A DNA stretch of 64,000 nt from Chloroflexota bacterium (GTDB taxonomy: Bacteria > Chloroflexota > Dehalococcoidia > UBA2979). The first letter of the stretch is position 1; every line of letters begins with the position of its first letter. The translations under genes and the position numbers were made by a program. The notes below the pieces were generated by a model, which saw only the letters and a list, made by a program, of their open reading frames with translations, made no database searches and was not told where the DNA came from. Shown one piece after another: positions 18,264 through 26,772 of the stretch. Location: assembly GCA_003670575.1 (NCBI GenBank), contig QWRD01000006.1:1-64000 (forward strand), written 5' to 3'.

Positions 18264-19379
18264 CTACCCGACGGTCGTCGGAGGCCAGTCGACCAAGCCC
18301 GACACGAGGATATCCGCCCCAAGGCGTTCCACGGTGACCTCGCGCAGTCGAGGGGCATCCACCATGCGATACGCACCACTTCCGGCCACCGCCGACGGCG
18401 CCTCGGCCGCGCCGATGATCATCGGCGCAATCACTACCTGCACGCGATCTACCAGCCGGTCGTCGAACAGCGAGCCCAGCAGCACGCCGCCACCCTCCAC
18501 CAGCACCGTGAGCGCGCCGCGCCCCCCGAGGATGCCGAGCAACGCCTCCAGGTCGACGTGCCCGTGGCGCTCCGGGAGCTCCAGCACCTCGGCACCCACG
18601 GCGCGAAGCCGCTCGCGCCATTCGGGCGCGGACCGCGTCGTGGTGGCGACCAACGCGGGGGAAGGGCCGTGCATTACGGCGGCCTGCTCTGAGATGCGTC
18701 CCGTGGAGTCCACCACCACGCGCAGCGGCTGGTGCGCGCCTTCGATCGTGCCGCCGGGGCGCGCCGTGAGTTGCGGATTGTCGATAAGCACCGTTCCGGA
18801 GCCGACCACGATCGCGTCCAGCGTGGGGCGGATGTGGTGTGCCCAGAGCAGTGTCTCCGGACCGGACACCCACCGCGAGTCGCCGGAGGCGGCCGCGATT
18901 CGTCCGTCCAGCGAGGCAGCGTACTTCGCGATCACGAACGGCAGGCCGGTTCGGCGGTGCTTCAGGTACCCCTCAAGCAGTCGCGTGGCCTCCTCGGCGC
19001 CGTCGCCGACGGTGACGGCAAGGCCAGCCTCCAGCAGTTGGCGGTGCCCGTCACCGCTCACCTGTGGGTCGGGATCCTCGATGGCGTAGTGCACGGCGGT
19101 GACCCCGGCATCGACGAGCGCGCGAGTGCACGGTGGCGTCCGCCCGAAGTGCCCACACGGCTCCAGCGTGACGTACGCCGTCGCGCCGCGTGCACGCTCG
19201 CCGGCGTCGCGCAGCGCCATCACCTCGGCATGCGCCTCGCCGGGGGGCTGGGTGTGCCCACGCCCGACGATCTCATCGTCGCGCACGAGGATCGCGCCCA
19301 CGGCGGGGTTCGGCGATGACCAGCCGAGCGCCTGCTCAGCCTCCGCCAGCGCCTCGCGCATGAACTCGGATGCCGCCAC
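18264..19379 (-). CDS. ribD: Bifunctional diaminohydroxyphosphoribosylaminopyrimidine deaminase / reductase
   Basis: Second and third steps of riboflavin synthesis. Residues about 1-145 are the zinc deaminase with HAEVMALRDAG and EPCGHFGRTPPC (His and two Cys zinc ligands, catalytic Glu). Residues about 150-370 are the NADPH reductase (KYAASLDGRIA; SRWVSGPE; VEGGGVLLGSL). First gene of ribD-ribE-ribBA-ribH. I see no FMN riboswitch in the short gap to dcd. Confidence 0.96.
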   Translation of the reverse strand: MAASEFMREALAEAEQALGWSSPNPAVGAILVRDDEIVGRGHTQPPGEAHAEVMALRDAGERARGATAYVTLEPCGHFGRTPPCTRALVDAGVTAVHYAIEDPDPQVSGDGHRQLLEAGLAVTVGDGAEEATRLLEGYLKHRRTGLPFVIAKYAASLDGRIAAASGDSRWVSGPETLLWAHHIRPTLDAIVVGSGTVLIDNPQLTARPGGTIEGAHQPLRVVVDSTGRISEQAAVMHGPSPALVATTTRSAPEWRERLRAVGAEVLELPERHGHVDLEALLGILGGRGALTVLVEGGGVLLGSLFDDRLVDRVQVVIAPMIIGAAEAPSAVAGSGAYRMVDAPRLREVTVERLGADILVSGLVDWPPTTVG

Positions 19380-19396
19380 GGCGCCCCTCGCGTTCG

Positions 19397-19966
19397 CTAG
19401 TGCTTGTCGTAGTCCTGCCAGCCGCGACTGGCGGTCGGCCCGGTCTGGCCCTGGTACTTGGAGTGCAGCGCCGGTGAGCCGTACGGGTGGTCGGCGGGGG
19501 TGGTGAGATTCGCGAAGGAGAGCTGACCGATCTTCATGCCGTAGTAGAGGCGGATGGGAAGGGTGGAGACGTTGGAGAGCTCCATGGTCAGGTGGCCGTC
19601 CCAGCCGGGATCGACGTAGCCCGCCGTTGCGTGCACGAGTAGACCGAGTCGCCCGAGCGACGACTTCCCCTCCACCCGCGCGACGATGTCGTCGCCGAGC
19701 TGCACCCGCTCCAGCGTGGAGCCCAGCACAAACTCACCGGGGTGCAGCACGAACGCCTCGTCGTCGGCGATCGTCTCCACCTCGGTCAGGTCCTCAACGG
19801 ACTCGCGCACGTCGATGTACGCGCGGCGATGGTGCCGGAAGACGCGGAAGTCGCGGTCGAGACGGATGTCCAGCGAGGCTGGCTGCACCGCGTCCTCGGC
19901 CAGTGGCTCCACAAGCAGGCGGCCGGAGGCCAACGCCTCGCGGATGGAATGGTCACTCAGGATCAA
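19397..19966 (-). CDS. dcd: dCTP deaminase
   Basis: Trimeric deaminase that turns dCTP into dUTP, or dUMP in bifunctional members, supplying dTMP synthesis. The 189-residue protein begins MILSDHSIREAL, as is typical, and has the nucleotide motif GKSSLGRLGL and the catalytic segment ATAGYVDPGWDGHLTMEL. The start codon is TTG, with GAGGTG five nt upstream (minus strand). It lies 17 nt before ribD on the same strand, so it may be co-transcribed with the rib genes. Confidence 0.95.
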   Translation of the reverse strand: MILSDHSIREALASGRLLVEPLAEDAVQPASLDIRLDRDFRVFRHHRRAYIDVRESVEDLTEVETIADDEAFVLHPGEFVLGSTLERVQLGDDIVARVEGKSSLGRLGLLVHATAGYVDPGWDGHLTMELSNVSTLPIRLYYGMKIGQLSFANLTTPADHPYGSPALHSKYQGQTGPTASRGWQDYDKH

Positions 19967-20197
19967 CGGGGCACCTCGATCTATGGGGAGACCAAGCGCA
20001 GCCCGCGCATCCTACCGCGCATCCGGCGTCTGGTGCAGCCAGCGCGGCTGAAAGGGACGCCTCCCCAACCGGTCAGCGCGCGCCAATCGATGCCGAACAC
20101 TACGCCCGCAATCAGGCTGACCATCCCTCGCCGCCCGGTGTGCGAGACGCTAGCATGCGGCGCGTGACCCGCGCGTTACGAAGGGATCGGCCGACCT
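19967..20197. other. Divergent intergenic region between dcd and the aldolase gene
   Basis: About 230 bases between divergently transcribed genes, expected to hold both promoters. A TAGCAT -10-like box at 20153-20158 and a GAAGGGA ribosome site before 20198 fit the plus-strand gene. I see no coding region here that fits the local codon pattern. Confidence 0.4.
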
Positions 20198-21028
20198 ATG
20201 CCTCTCGCCACCGGCCGTGAACTGTTGGCGGCCGCCGAGGCTGGCGGATACGCCGTCCCCGGCTTCAACGTCTCGAACATCGAACTCGCCCTCGGTGTGC
20301 TCGATGCCGCCGAGGAGCGTCGGTCGCCGATCATGCTCCAGTTCAACCGCTCCAATTACGAGCACTTCGGCGGTCTGGCCATCGCCGCCGCTACGGCGCG
20401 CGCGCTGGCGGAGCAGGCTCACGTGCCCGTAGCTGTGCACCTCGACCACGGCGACAGCGTTGCCACCGTGCGCGCGGCCGTGCAGGCCGGGTTCACCTCG
20501 CTCATGTTCGATGGCTCCACGACACCCCTGGAGCGGAACTTGCGCGACACGCGGGAGGCGTACGCGATCGCGCTGGAGGCCGGACTGGCCCTGGAGGCGG
20601 AACTCGGGCACGTCGGCGGTCGCGAGCCGGGTGTCGCCACCTCCGAGTCCGTCCTCACCGAGCCCGCGACGGCGCGTCGATTCGTCGAGGAGACGCTCGT
20701 CGACTCGCTGGCCGTGTCGGTGGGCACGGCGCACGGGCTGGCGGGCTCCGTGCGGCTGGACCTCATCACCGAGTTGCGGCTGGCGACACGCCAGTTGCCG
20801 CTGGTGCTGCACGGCGGCTCCGGCGTGACACCGGCGGACCTGACGGCGGCGGTGCGTGTGGGCATCCGCAAGGTGAACATCAGCACTGAGATTCACGCTG
20901 CGTTTGTGCGCGGCCTCGGCGAGGTGCGCGGCAACGACCCACGGCCGGCGCTGCGTGCGGCGCGTGCTGCCGTCGCGGAGGCCGCGGCGCAGCGCATGGA
21001 CCTGCTGGGCTCCTCCCGCCGCGCCTGA
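20198..21028 (+). CDS. Class II fructose-bisphosphate aldolase family protein
   Basis: Zinc-dependent TIM-barrel aldolase of 276 residues. The catalytic Asp and zinc His are in HLDH (81-84), with further zinc ligands expected in EAELGHVGG and LHGGSG; the phosphate-binding loop NISTEI is present. The short length and sequence resemble the fructose-/tagatose-bisphosphate aldolase (FbaA/GatY/KbaY) group, so fructose 1,6-bisphosphate is likely but tagatose bisphosphate cannot be excluded. It is the first gene of a plus-strand group with lepB and pyrE. Confidence 0.88.
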   Translation: MPLATGRELLAAAEAGGYAVPGFNVSNIELALGVLDAAEERRSPIMLQFNRSNYEHFGGLAIAAATARALAEQAHVPVAVHLDHGDSVATVRAAVQAGFTSLMFDGSTTPLERNLRDTREAYAIALEAGLALEAELGHVGGREPGVATSESVLTEPATARRFVEETLVDSLAVSVGTAHGLAGSVRLDLITELRLATRQLPLVLHGGSGVTPADLTAAVRVGIRKVNISTEIHAAFVRGLGEVRGNDPRPALRAARAAVAEAAAQRMDLLGSSRRA

Positions 21029-21087
21029 TCGTTGTGACGTTCGTAGTGCCACCGAGACGCGCGCGAGGGACGCCCGGGGCCCGCTGG

Positions 21088-21093
21088 TATACT
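21088..21093 (+). promoter_or_regulatory. -10-like box TATACT close to the lepB start
   Basis: TATACT ends 7 nt before the lepB ATG at 21101, so the transcript would begin at or next to the start codon. No clear -35 box and no ribosome site are seen. This fits a leaderless mRNA. Confidence 0.55.
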
Positions 21094-21100
21094 CGGACGC

Positions 21101-22018
21101 ATGGTGGAACCAATCGAGCCGTCCTCTGGCGCCCGCCCGGATGTCCCGGGCATCTGGCCGCCCTCGGTGCCTGCACCCCGCGCCGATCGGTCTCCCGAGG
21201 CACTCGATGCACTCGAGGCGACTGAGTCCCCTGACGCGGTCGAGTCGGCGCCTGCCGAGCAGTCCACGCCGGAGTGGTGGTACCCGCGGAGCGAGTACGA
21301 CGACGACTTGGAGTACGACCCGACGGCGGATCTCGCTAACTGGGGCCCACCGCTCCCGCCCATCCCGGAGCGCCCCAGCCTGGGATCCATCCTCTGGCCG
21401 TGGGGCATGCGCGGCCTGGTGGAGACCGTGGAGGTGTTGGCGCTCGCGCTCGTGATGTTCATGTTCGTGCGCTCGATCGGCCAGAACTTCGTCGTCGATG
21501 GCGGCTCCATGGAGCCGACGTTCCACAACGGCGAGATGGTGATCGTGAACAAGATTTCCTATCGCTCGTTCGATATCGCGTGGCTGCCGTGGTCCGACAA
21601 CCACGACTGGCGTCCGTTCGGGCAGCCGAGGCTCGGCGACGTGGTGGTGTTCAAGTTCCCGCAGAACACATCGCGTGACTTCATCAAGCGAATCATCGGG
21701 CTGCCCGGCCAGACGGTGGAGGTGCATCAAGGCAAGCTCTACCTGGACGGACAGCCGCGCGACGAGCCATTCCTGTCGCAGCCGCCGCTGTACGAGTACG
21801 GCCCGCTGGTCGTGCCGGACGGGCAGTACTTCGTGCTCGGCGACAACCGCAACAGCTCGTATGATTCGCACTCGTGGGGGATGCTCGGGCAGTCGTTCCT
21901 CATCGGTCGCGCCGAGTTGCGCTACTGGCCGTTCGACCGTGCCGGCCGAGTCGGCGGCGACGCATCATCGCTCAGTGCCCCGCACGTTGGAGTACCGCCA
22001 TCAGCATCGACCCCGTAG
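21101..22018 (+). CDS. lepB: Signal peptidase I
   Basis: Membrane serine protease that removes signal peptides from exported proteins. The 305-residue protein has the catalytic Ser136 in GGSMEPT and Lys196 in DFIKRIIGLPG, plus the GDNRNSSYDSHSWG box. One hydrophobic span at about 110-125 anchors it. The first 100 residues form an unusually long cytoplasmic region rich in Pro, Glu and Asp, with no known motif. The end of the gene overlaps the region from which pyrE must initiate. Confidence 0.95.
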   Translation: MVEPIEPSSGARPDVPGIWPPSVPAPRADRSPEALDALEATESPDAVESAPAEQSTPEWWYPRSEYDDDLEYDPTADLANWGPPLPPIPERPSLGSILWPWGMRGLVETVEVLALALVMFMFVRSIGQNFVVDGGSMEPTFHNGEMVIVNKISYRSFDIAWLPWSDNHDWRPFGQPRLGDVVVFKFPQNTSRDFIKRIIGLPGQTVEVHQGKLYLDGQPRDEPFLSQPPLYEYGPLVVPDGQYFVLGDNRNSSYDSHSWGMLGQSFLIGRAELRYWPFDRAGRVGGDASSLSAPHVGVPPSASTP

Positions 22019-22566
22019 TCATCGCCGCCCTGCAGCAGACCGGTGCGTTCCTGGACGGACACTTCCAGCTGAACTCCGGTCGCCATTCGGATCGTTACCT
22101 GGAGAAGTTCAACCTCCTACAGTGGCCGGAGCACACCACCACCGTCTGCGCCAAGATGGCCGAGGCGATGCGCGCCATCAACCCCGAAACGATCGCTGGC
22201 CCCACGACCGGCGGCATCCTCCTGGCCTACGAGGTGGGACGGCAGCTCGGGCGGCGCGGCATCTTCGCGGAGCGCGCGCCGGAAGGCGGGCGTGCGTTCC
22301 AGCGCGACTTCCACCTCACGTCGGGGGAGCGCGTGCTGGTCGTCGATGACGTGCTGACCTCGGGTGCCTCCGTGCGCGACACCATCGATGCCGTGCAAGC
22401 GGCGGGCGGTGTAGTGGTTGGCGTAGCGGTGATGGTCGATCGGTCCAGCGGCGCGGTGCGCTTCGGCGACATCCCGTTCTTCGCCGCCACCGAGGTGGAT
22501 ATGCAGACCTTCGCGGCGGACGCGTGCCCGCTCTGCGCTCGCGGCGTCCCGCTCACCATTACGTAG
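22000..22566 (+). CDS. pyrE: Orotate phosphoribosyltransferase, with non-standard start
   Basis: Transfers phosphoribose to orotate in pyrimidine synthesis. The signature VLVVDDVLTSGAS and the substrate loop are present and the length from 22000 (188 residues) suits the family. No in-frame ATG, GTG or TTG lies near the expected N-terminus; the nearest is GTG at 21874, deep in lepB, which adds about 42 residues of no similarity. A TTGGAG ribosome site at 21987-21992 stands 7 nt before ATC at 22000, so initiation at ATC, coupled to lepB termination, is my best estimate. The start is uncertain; the gene identity is not. Confidence 0.9.
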   Translation: MSIDPVVIAALQQTGAFLDGHFQLNSGRHSDRYLEKFNLLQWPEHTTTVCAKMAEAMRAINPETIAGPTTGGILLAYEVGRQLGRRGIFAERAPEGGRAFQRDFHLTSGERVLVVDDVLTSGASVRDTIDAVQAAGGVVVGVAVMVDRSSGAVRFGDIPFFAATEVDMQTFAADACPLCARGVPLTIT

Positions 22567-22635
22567 CGAGACGACCATCAGACCCCGTCGCCCACAGAGT
22601 AGGGGAGGCGGTCTGATTCGGTAGTACACCTCTTG

Positions 22636-22673
22636 CCCCCTCCCCCTGTACGGTGGCGGGTTGGGGTGGGGGG
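22636..22673. terminator. GC-rich hairpin between convergent genes
   Basis: CCCCCTCCCC at 22636-22645 can pair with GGGGTGGGGG at 22663-22672, giving nine G-C pairs and one T-T mismatch around a loop of 17 nt. It lies between the ends of pyrE (+) and the DUF6391-like gene (-). There is no T tract, so it may act as a hairpin-only terminator or a 3' stabiliser. Confidence 0.4.
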
Positions 22674-22683
22674 CTTCCCCTTC

Positions 22684-23187
22684 CTACCGCTGCGCCCCGG
22701 ACGTCTGCACCTTGCGCAACTCTCCGACGATGTCGCGCACCCCGACGACGGCGACCCCCTCGAGGTCCGCGCAGGTGGTCAGGTGCTGTTGCACGGCGCG
22801 TCCCACTGGCTGAGCGGCGATCACCGCGAACATCGAGGCGATGAACGCATTCGGTAGCCGACCGCGGCGCGATCCGGCAGTCAGCGCGATGATCGCGGTC
22901 GCTGCGGCGAGCATCCCGGCGACAGCGATGTTTGTCCCGCAAAGCGGCGAGACCGCCAGTTCCGGTTGGCCACCCTGCAGTCGCTGCAAAGCCTCGTTGG
23001 CCGCGGACAGCACCTCCTCCGGGTCGAGCGCGCCGTAGAGCAGGAAGCCGTCGGCGCTGGCGCGGCCGGCGAGGCGCATGGGGCCGTGGCGCGCGAGTAG
23101 CACCGCGACGGTGGCGTGCTCCAGCGCGTGATTGCGGCGGATCGCATCGATCCAACCTCGGAGCATGGCGAGGTCCTCTCCGTGCAT
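22684..23187 (-). CDS. DUF6391-like conserved membrane protein
   Basis: A 167-residue protein with the conserved N-terminal motif RRNHALEHATVAVLLAR, a GRASADGFLLYG segment, LSPLCGTN-type Cys/Asn motif (VSPLCGTNIAV), two hydrophobic stretches (about 90-112 and 118-135) and a polar C-terminal domain. These match what I recall of the DUF6391 family found in Chloroflexi and Cyanobacteria. The HALEHA histidines may bind metal, but the function is unknown. A start at residue 8 (ATG) is also possible. Confidence 0.7.
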   Translation of the reverse strand: MHGEDLAMLRGWIDAIRRNHALEHATVAVLLARHGPMRLAGRASADGFLLYGALDPEEVLSAANEALQRLQGGQPELAVSPLCGTNIAVAGMLAAATAIIALTAGSRRGRLPNAFIASMFAVIAAQPVGRAVQQHLTTCADLEGVAVVGVRDIVGELRKVQTSGAQR

Positions 23188-23238
23188 GGGCGCTCGGGGT
23201 TCGATCCGACCGCCCCGCGGCCGGATCGGCGGGCTACC

Positions 23239-24576
23239 TCAGTATGCGCGACTGGTGCCGCTGGCCCCCAACTCGAAGTCCGCATTCACGGTCACGGGCA
23301 CAGAGACCGGTGCTCCGGCGGCGTTCACTCCGGTAATGACCACGCGTCCGCTCGCGAAGCTGTTCGGGAGCAGCACCGGGTTCACTGTCACCGTGAGCGT
23401 GGAGGTCGGGTTGCAGGGCGCGGTGCACGCGACATCAGGGCCCAGTGATACGCCCGCCGGTGGGTCAACCACGATCCAGTTCGCGGAGGGCGTGGCTGCC
23501 CAGACTAGGATGCCGGACCCGGCATTGCGCACCTCGACGCTCGCACGCGCGGCCGCGGCCGACACGCCGGCGCGAATCTCGATGGGTGGGCTACTGACCG
23601 CGGGTACCGGCGCACCCAGCAGCCGTGCGCGCGCATCCGGCGCGATGTTCTGCGGAGGGTCGACGTGCGCGGGCTGCGGCGTCGGCATGTCCATCGCGCT
23701 GTATGGGAAGACCCAGTTCTGAACCGACAGCGGCTGGAAGTACTGCGGCAACGTCGTGTTTGGGAGCGACAGCGCCAACGGAGCCCACAGTCGCGTCCCG
23801 TTGCTGACCGGCGGTGAGTTCAGACAGCCCCACACCAATTCCTGATACGGGTACCGCGTGCGCGACTGCGTGCCGTCGCAGCGCCACCCCTCTCGAGGAT
23901 TCGCGAACACCGGGTCGAGCGGATGATTGGACTGCGTGGAACCCGGTCCGGTGAATCCGTTGTACGCCCACACCGCGAAGTACCAGTTCTCGATGATTGC
24001 GGGCGTGCCTTGCGTGTCGGTGCCAGCGATCGGCCGGAAATCCGGTGCCTGGTTCCACTTCTCCGCGAGGATCACCGCGCCCTTCGCCACGTTGTACGCG
24101 AAGTGTGTCGCGGTGTTCACCTGCGCCGGAGTCGGCTGGTTGTTTGTGCCCAGTGGCACGGTCATCCCCGTAGTGACCTGCATGATCCCGTGCCCGCAGT
24201 CGAACGAGACGAGCGCCGCGCCCGTCGATTGGAACGGCACCGAACGCGCGGCCATCGAGAGGTTGGACTCCACCCAGCCGATGGAGCGGAGCAGCGGCGC
24301 CGCGATGCGCCTCGGTCCATCCGTGCGCTGCGCGCGTGTCCCGATCTTCATCGCGGGCAGACCGAACGACGGGTCGGCGGGGAACAGCCCGTCCACCGCT
24401 GCCAGGTCCATCGCCGCTGAGTAGGTGCTTCGCGCCCGATCTGCCTCGTAGGCCTGCGGGGTGCGCAGGAACGCGCACGCCTCGGCGCTCCGAGGAGCGC
24501 TGCGGAGGAACCCGAACGTTACGAGCATCGCCAGCGCGAGCAGTGCGAGCCGCAGGCTCCTCGACGCCGCTCTCAT
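23239..24576 (-). CDS. Secreted protein with lysozyme/transglycosylase-like domain and C-terminal beta-sandwich
   Basis: Predicted exported 445-residue protein. Residues 1-33 are a signal peptide (RLALLALAMLVTFGFL), with cleavage expected near AEA-CAF. Residues about 90-230 resemble soluble lytic transglycosylases: the likely catalytic Glu103 in IGWVESNLS and the glycine-turn segment GHGIMQVT (128-135), followed by AYNVAKGAVILAEKW. Residues about 345-440 look like a BACON/Ig-type beta domain (ANWIVVDPPAG). ATG 24576 overlaps the preceding stop (ATGA), so the two proteins are made together. Substrate is probably peptidoglycan or another glycan; not proven. Confidence 0.68.
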   Translation of the reverse strand: MRAASRSLRLALLALAMLVTFGFLRSAPRSAEACAFLRTPQAYEADRARSTYSAAMDLAAVDGLFPADPSFGLPAMKIGTRAQRTDGPRRIAAPLLRSIGWVESNLSMAARSVPFQSTGAALVSFDCGHGIMQVTTGMTVPLGTNNQPTPAQVNTATHFAYNVAKGAVILAEKWNQAPDFRPIAGTDTQGTPAIIENWYFAVWAYNGFTGPGSTQSNHPLDPVFANPREGWRCDGTQSRTRYPYQELVWGCLNSPPVSNGTRLWAPLALSLPNTTLPQYFQPLSVQNWVFPYSAMDMPTPQPAHVDPPQNIAPDARARLLGAPVPAVSSPPIEIRAGVSAAAARASVEVRNAGSGILVWAATPSANWIVVDPPAGVSLGPDVACTAPCNPTSTLTVTVNPVLLPNSFASGRVVITGVNAAGAPVSVPVTVNADFELGASGTSRAY

Positions 24577-25703
24577 CCGCCGAGCCCTGCTACCCAGCCC
24601 AGCACTGTGATCTCCCCGGACCCGCTCACCACGTACCGGCCGCCGTTCAACGAGAGCACGACGATGGACTCCGTACCCGGCTCCGCAGAGGAGGCTCCGC
24701 TGAAGGTGGTCGCAGCCAGATAGCCGCCATCTGCGCTCCACGCCAGCGGAGCGTCGAAGCCGCGCTCCGGCGCCGCGAGGGCGCGCGCGGGCTTTCCGTC
24801 CAGCGCGAGCGTGATCGTCCCTGCGCGTGAGTCCAGCAATGGCTCGCGACCGACGGTGATCGCTCGGCTGTCGGGGGTCCACACGGGCGAGTACTGCTCT
24901 GCGGGCTGTGGCGGTGCGCTCTCGATCGTCGCCTGAGGCGTGCCGCTGGCGACGTCGATGACGTGTGCGCGATGCACCACTCGTTCCGCGTGAATCTCCG
25001 GCGCGAGGTAGGAGAGCAGCCGACCATCCGGGGACAGCCGCCAGTCGCGCGCGATTTGATCAGACGCGTGCCGCAGCAGCGCCGGCGGCTTCCCGTCGGC
25101 CAGTCGATAGATGTCCGTCCCACCGAGCCCGAGGCTCGCGAAGAGCACTGCGCTGTCCGCACCGATGCCGATGGGGAACACGCCGAACGTGGTGTCGACC
25201 GTGTGGACGACCCTCCTGCTCCCCGCGGACACATCGACGCGGACGATCGCCTGCGTGCCGCCGGCCGTACTGCTGCGGTAGAGGACGGACGTACCGTCGG
25301 GCGAGAGCACCGGCGCGACGCGAAGGTCGGCGTCGCTTGCCAGCAGGCGCTTCGTCTTCGCGCGGACATCGAGGATCCAGAGCTCTGCGGGCGTGTCCGC
25401 CTGTCCGCGCGCAGTGGGAGGAAGCACCTGAAAGGCCACCAGATCCCGAGCGGCTCGAGGCGCGGCGCTGATACCCCAGCCGTCCGCGTGTTCAATGGTC
25501 ATGACCTGCGTGCGACGGGCCGGGTCAGTTGCCGGGGCGGTGAAGATGTGGTCCGCGCCCGGGCCGAACTCGGCGAAGACCAGCGTCGCGATTTGAGGCT
25601 GCACGGCGCGGCGTCCGAGCAGGAAGAACGCGCCGATCGCACTCGCAATCACGAGCACGGCAACACCTGCGGCGAGTATCAAGGCACGGCGGGAGAGTGG
25701 CAT
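24573..25703 (-). CDS. Membrane-anchored TolB/WD40-like beta-propeller protein
   Basis: A 376-residue protein with an N-terminal hydrophobic anchor (residues 8-30, ALILAAGVAVLVIASAIGAFF) and an extracytoplasmic domain of repeated blades in which SPDG or TPDS-type turns recur (LSPDGTSVLYRS, LSPDGRLLSYLA, WTPDSRAITVGR, SADGGYLAATT). Such TolB-like propellers mediate protein contacts or bind ligands. Translational coupling to the downstream lysozyme-like gene suggests that the propeller guides or holds that enzyme, which is inference. Confidence 0.75.
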   Translation of the reverse strand: MPLSRRALILAAGVAVLVIASAIGAFFLLGRRAVQPQIATLVFAEFGPGADHIFTAPATDPARRTQVMTIEHADGWGISAAPRAARDLVAFQVLPPTARGQADTPAELWILDVRAKTKRLLASDADLRVAPVLSPDGTSVLYRSSTAGGTQAIVRVDVSAGSRRVVHTVDTTFGVFPIGIGADSAVLFASLGLGGTDIYRLADGKPPALLRHASDQIARDWRLSPDGRLLSYLAPEIHAERVVHRAHVIDVASGTPQATIESAPPQPAEQYSPVWTPDSRAITVGREPLLDSRAGTITLALDGKPARALAAPERGFDAPLAWSADGGYLAATTFSGASSAEPGTESIVVLSLNGGRYVVSGSGEITVLGWVAGLGG

Positions 25704-25968
25704 GGTTCACCGTGACCTGTTGAACGCGGGCGGGGTATCCCCTGCGCGCGCGTGCGCCGCTCGCCCGCCAGCCTCGACGCTCCGGCTCGCCTCGATGACT
25801 CCGCCACCTCGAGGGTGGCCGGATCGCGGCAAGCCGGGGTCGGATCACCTTAGAAACGGCCCACGCGGTGTGTCAAACCACGCGCCGATGGCCGCCCGCG
25901 CCACCTGAACCATCGAAGACACGACGCGCATCGTGCGTGCAGCGGCTCGCCCGCTCTATGCTGGCTGC
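25704..25968. other. Divergent intergenic region
   Basis: About 265 bases between the propeller gene (-) and the site-2 protease gene (+). Apart from the TATGCT box at 25957-25962 I see no feature I can name and no coding stretch with the local codon pattern. Confidence 0.4.
25957..25962 (+). promoter_or_regulatory. -10-like box TATGCT close to the protease start
   Basis: TATGCT ends 6 nt before ATG 25969, with no ribosome site in between. This matches the arrangement seen before lepB and suggests a leaderless transcript. Confidence 0.45.
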
Positions 25969-26712
25969 ATGCTATTGAGATATCTCTCGGTGATCCGCGA
26001 CGCGCCCGAGGCGTTCCTCATCCTGGTGGCGGCGTTCGCTGTGTCGATGCTCGTGGGGCTGGCGTTCCACGAGTTCTCGCATGCGTTCGTCGCGACGCGG
26101 CTCGGCGACAACACGCCTCGACGATACGGGCGGCTCACGCTGGACCCGCGCAAGCACCTCGATCTGACAGGCTCGCTGCTGATCCTGTTCGCGGGATTCG
26201 GCTGGGCGAAGCCCACACCGGTCAACCCCTTCAATACCGAGAATCCTCGACGGAGCATGGTTTTGATCGCCGGGGCGGGGCCCGTCTCCAACCTTGCCAT
26301 CGCGCTGCTGGCGGGCATGCCGATTCGCCTAGGGCTGGTGCCGTTCTACCACCCCTTCATTCACCCGGCGCTGGCGAGCTCGGCGGTGCAGGTGTGGACG
26401 GAGTCGTTCGCGTCGCTGGCCGGACTGTTCCTCGGGACCATCGTCCTGCTCAACGTCATGTTGGCGGTGTTCAACCTGCTGCCGATCGCGCCCCTCGATG
26501 GGTTCCGGGTGGTCGCGGGGCTGCTCCCGCCGGAACTCGGTGTGCCGTTCGCGCGCACGGAGGCGTGGGGACCCGGCATCCTGTTGCTGCTGTTTATGTT
26601 CCCGTTCTTCTCCGGGGGGATGTTCAGCCCACTCTCGATCGTGATGGGGCCAGTGATCCGCTTCTTCTTGATCCTCATCGCGGGCGATGCGCGCGGGCTG
26701 CTGTTTGATTAG
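25969..26712 (+). CDS. Site-2 protease family (M50) membrane metalloprotease
   Basis: Intramembrane zinc protease of 247 residues. HEFSH at residues 34-38 is the HExxH zinc site; the third ligand is the Asp in NLLPIAPLDGFR at about 180. Five or six hydrophobic spans are visible, including the first span at 15-35 and the last near the C-terminus. It has no PDZ domain, so it belongs to the short group related to SpoIVFB/Rip-like proteins. ATG 25969 is preferred to 25933 because of the promoter spacing and the hydrophobic N-terminus. Confidence 0.9.
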   Translation: MLLRYLSVIRDAPEAFLILVAAFAVSMLVGLAFHEFSHAFVATRLGDNTPRRYGRLTLDPRKHLDLTGSLLILFAGFGWAKPTPVNPFNTENPRRSMVLIAGAGPVSNLAIALLAGMPIRLGLVPFYHPFIHPALASSAVQVWTESFASLAGLFLGTIVLLNVMLAVFNLLPIAPLDGFRVVAGLLPPELGVPFARTEAWGPGILLLLFMFPFFSGGMFSPLSIVMGPVIRFFLILIAGDARGLLFD

Positions 26713-26772
26713 GCCGCGCGCGATGCTCATCGCTCCCCGATGCGCCGCCCCTGATCGAGTCGACCGCTCATC

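Noticed and set aside
20150-21871. A 573-codon open frame on the minus strand opposite the aldolase and lepB
   Set aside because: It is antisense to two well-identified genes, Arg/His/Gly-rich and without recognisable motifs, as expected for reverse frames in GC-rich DNA.
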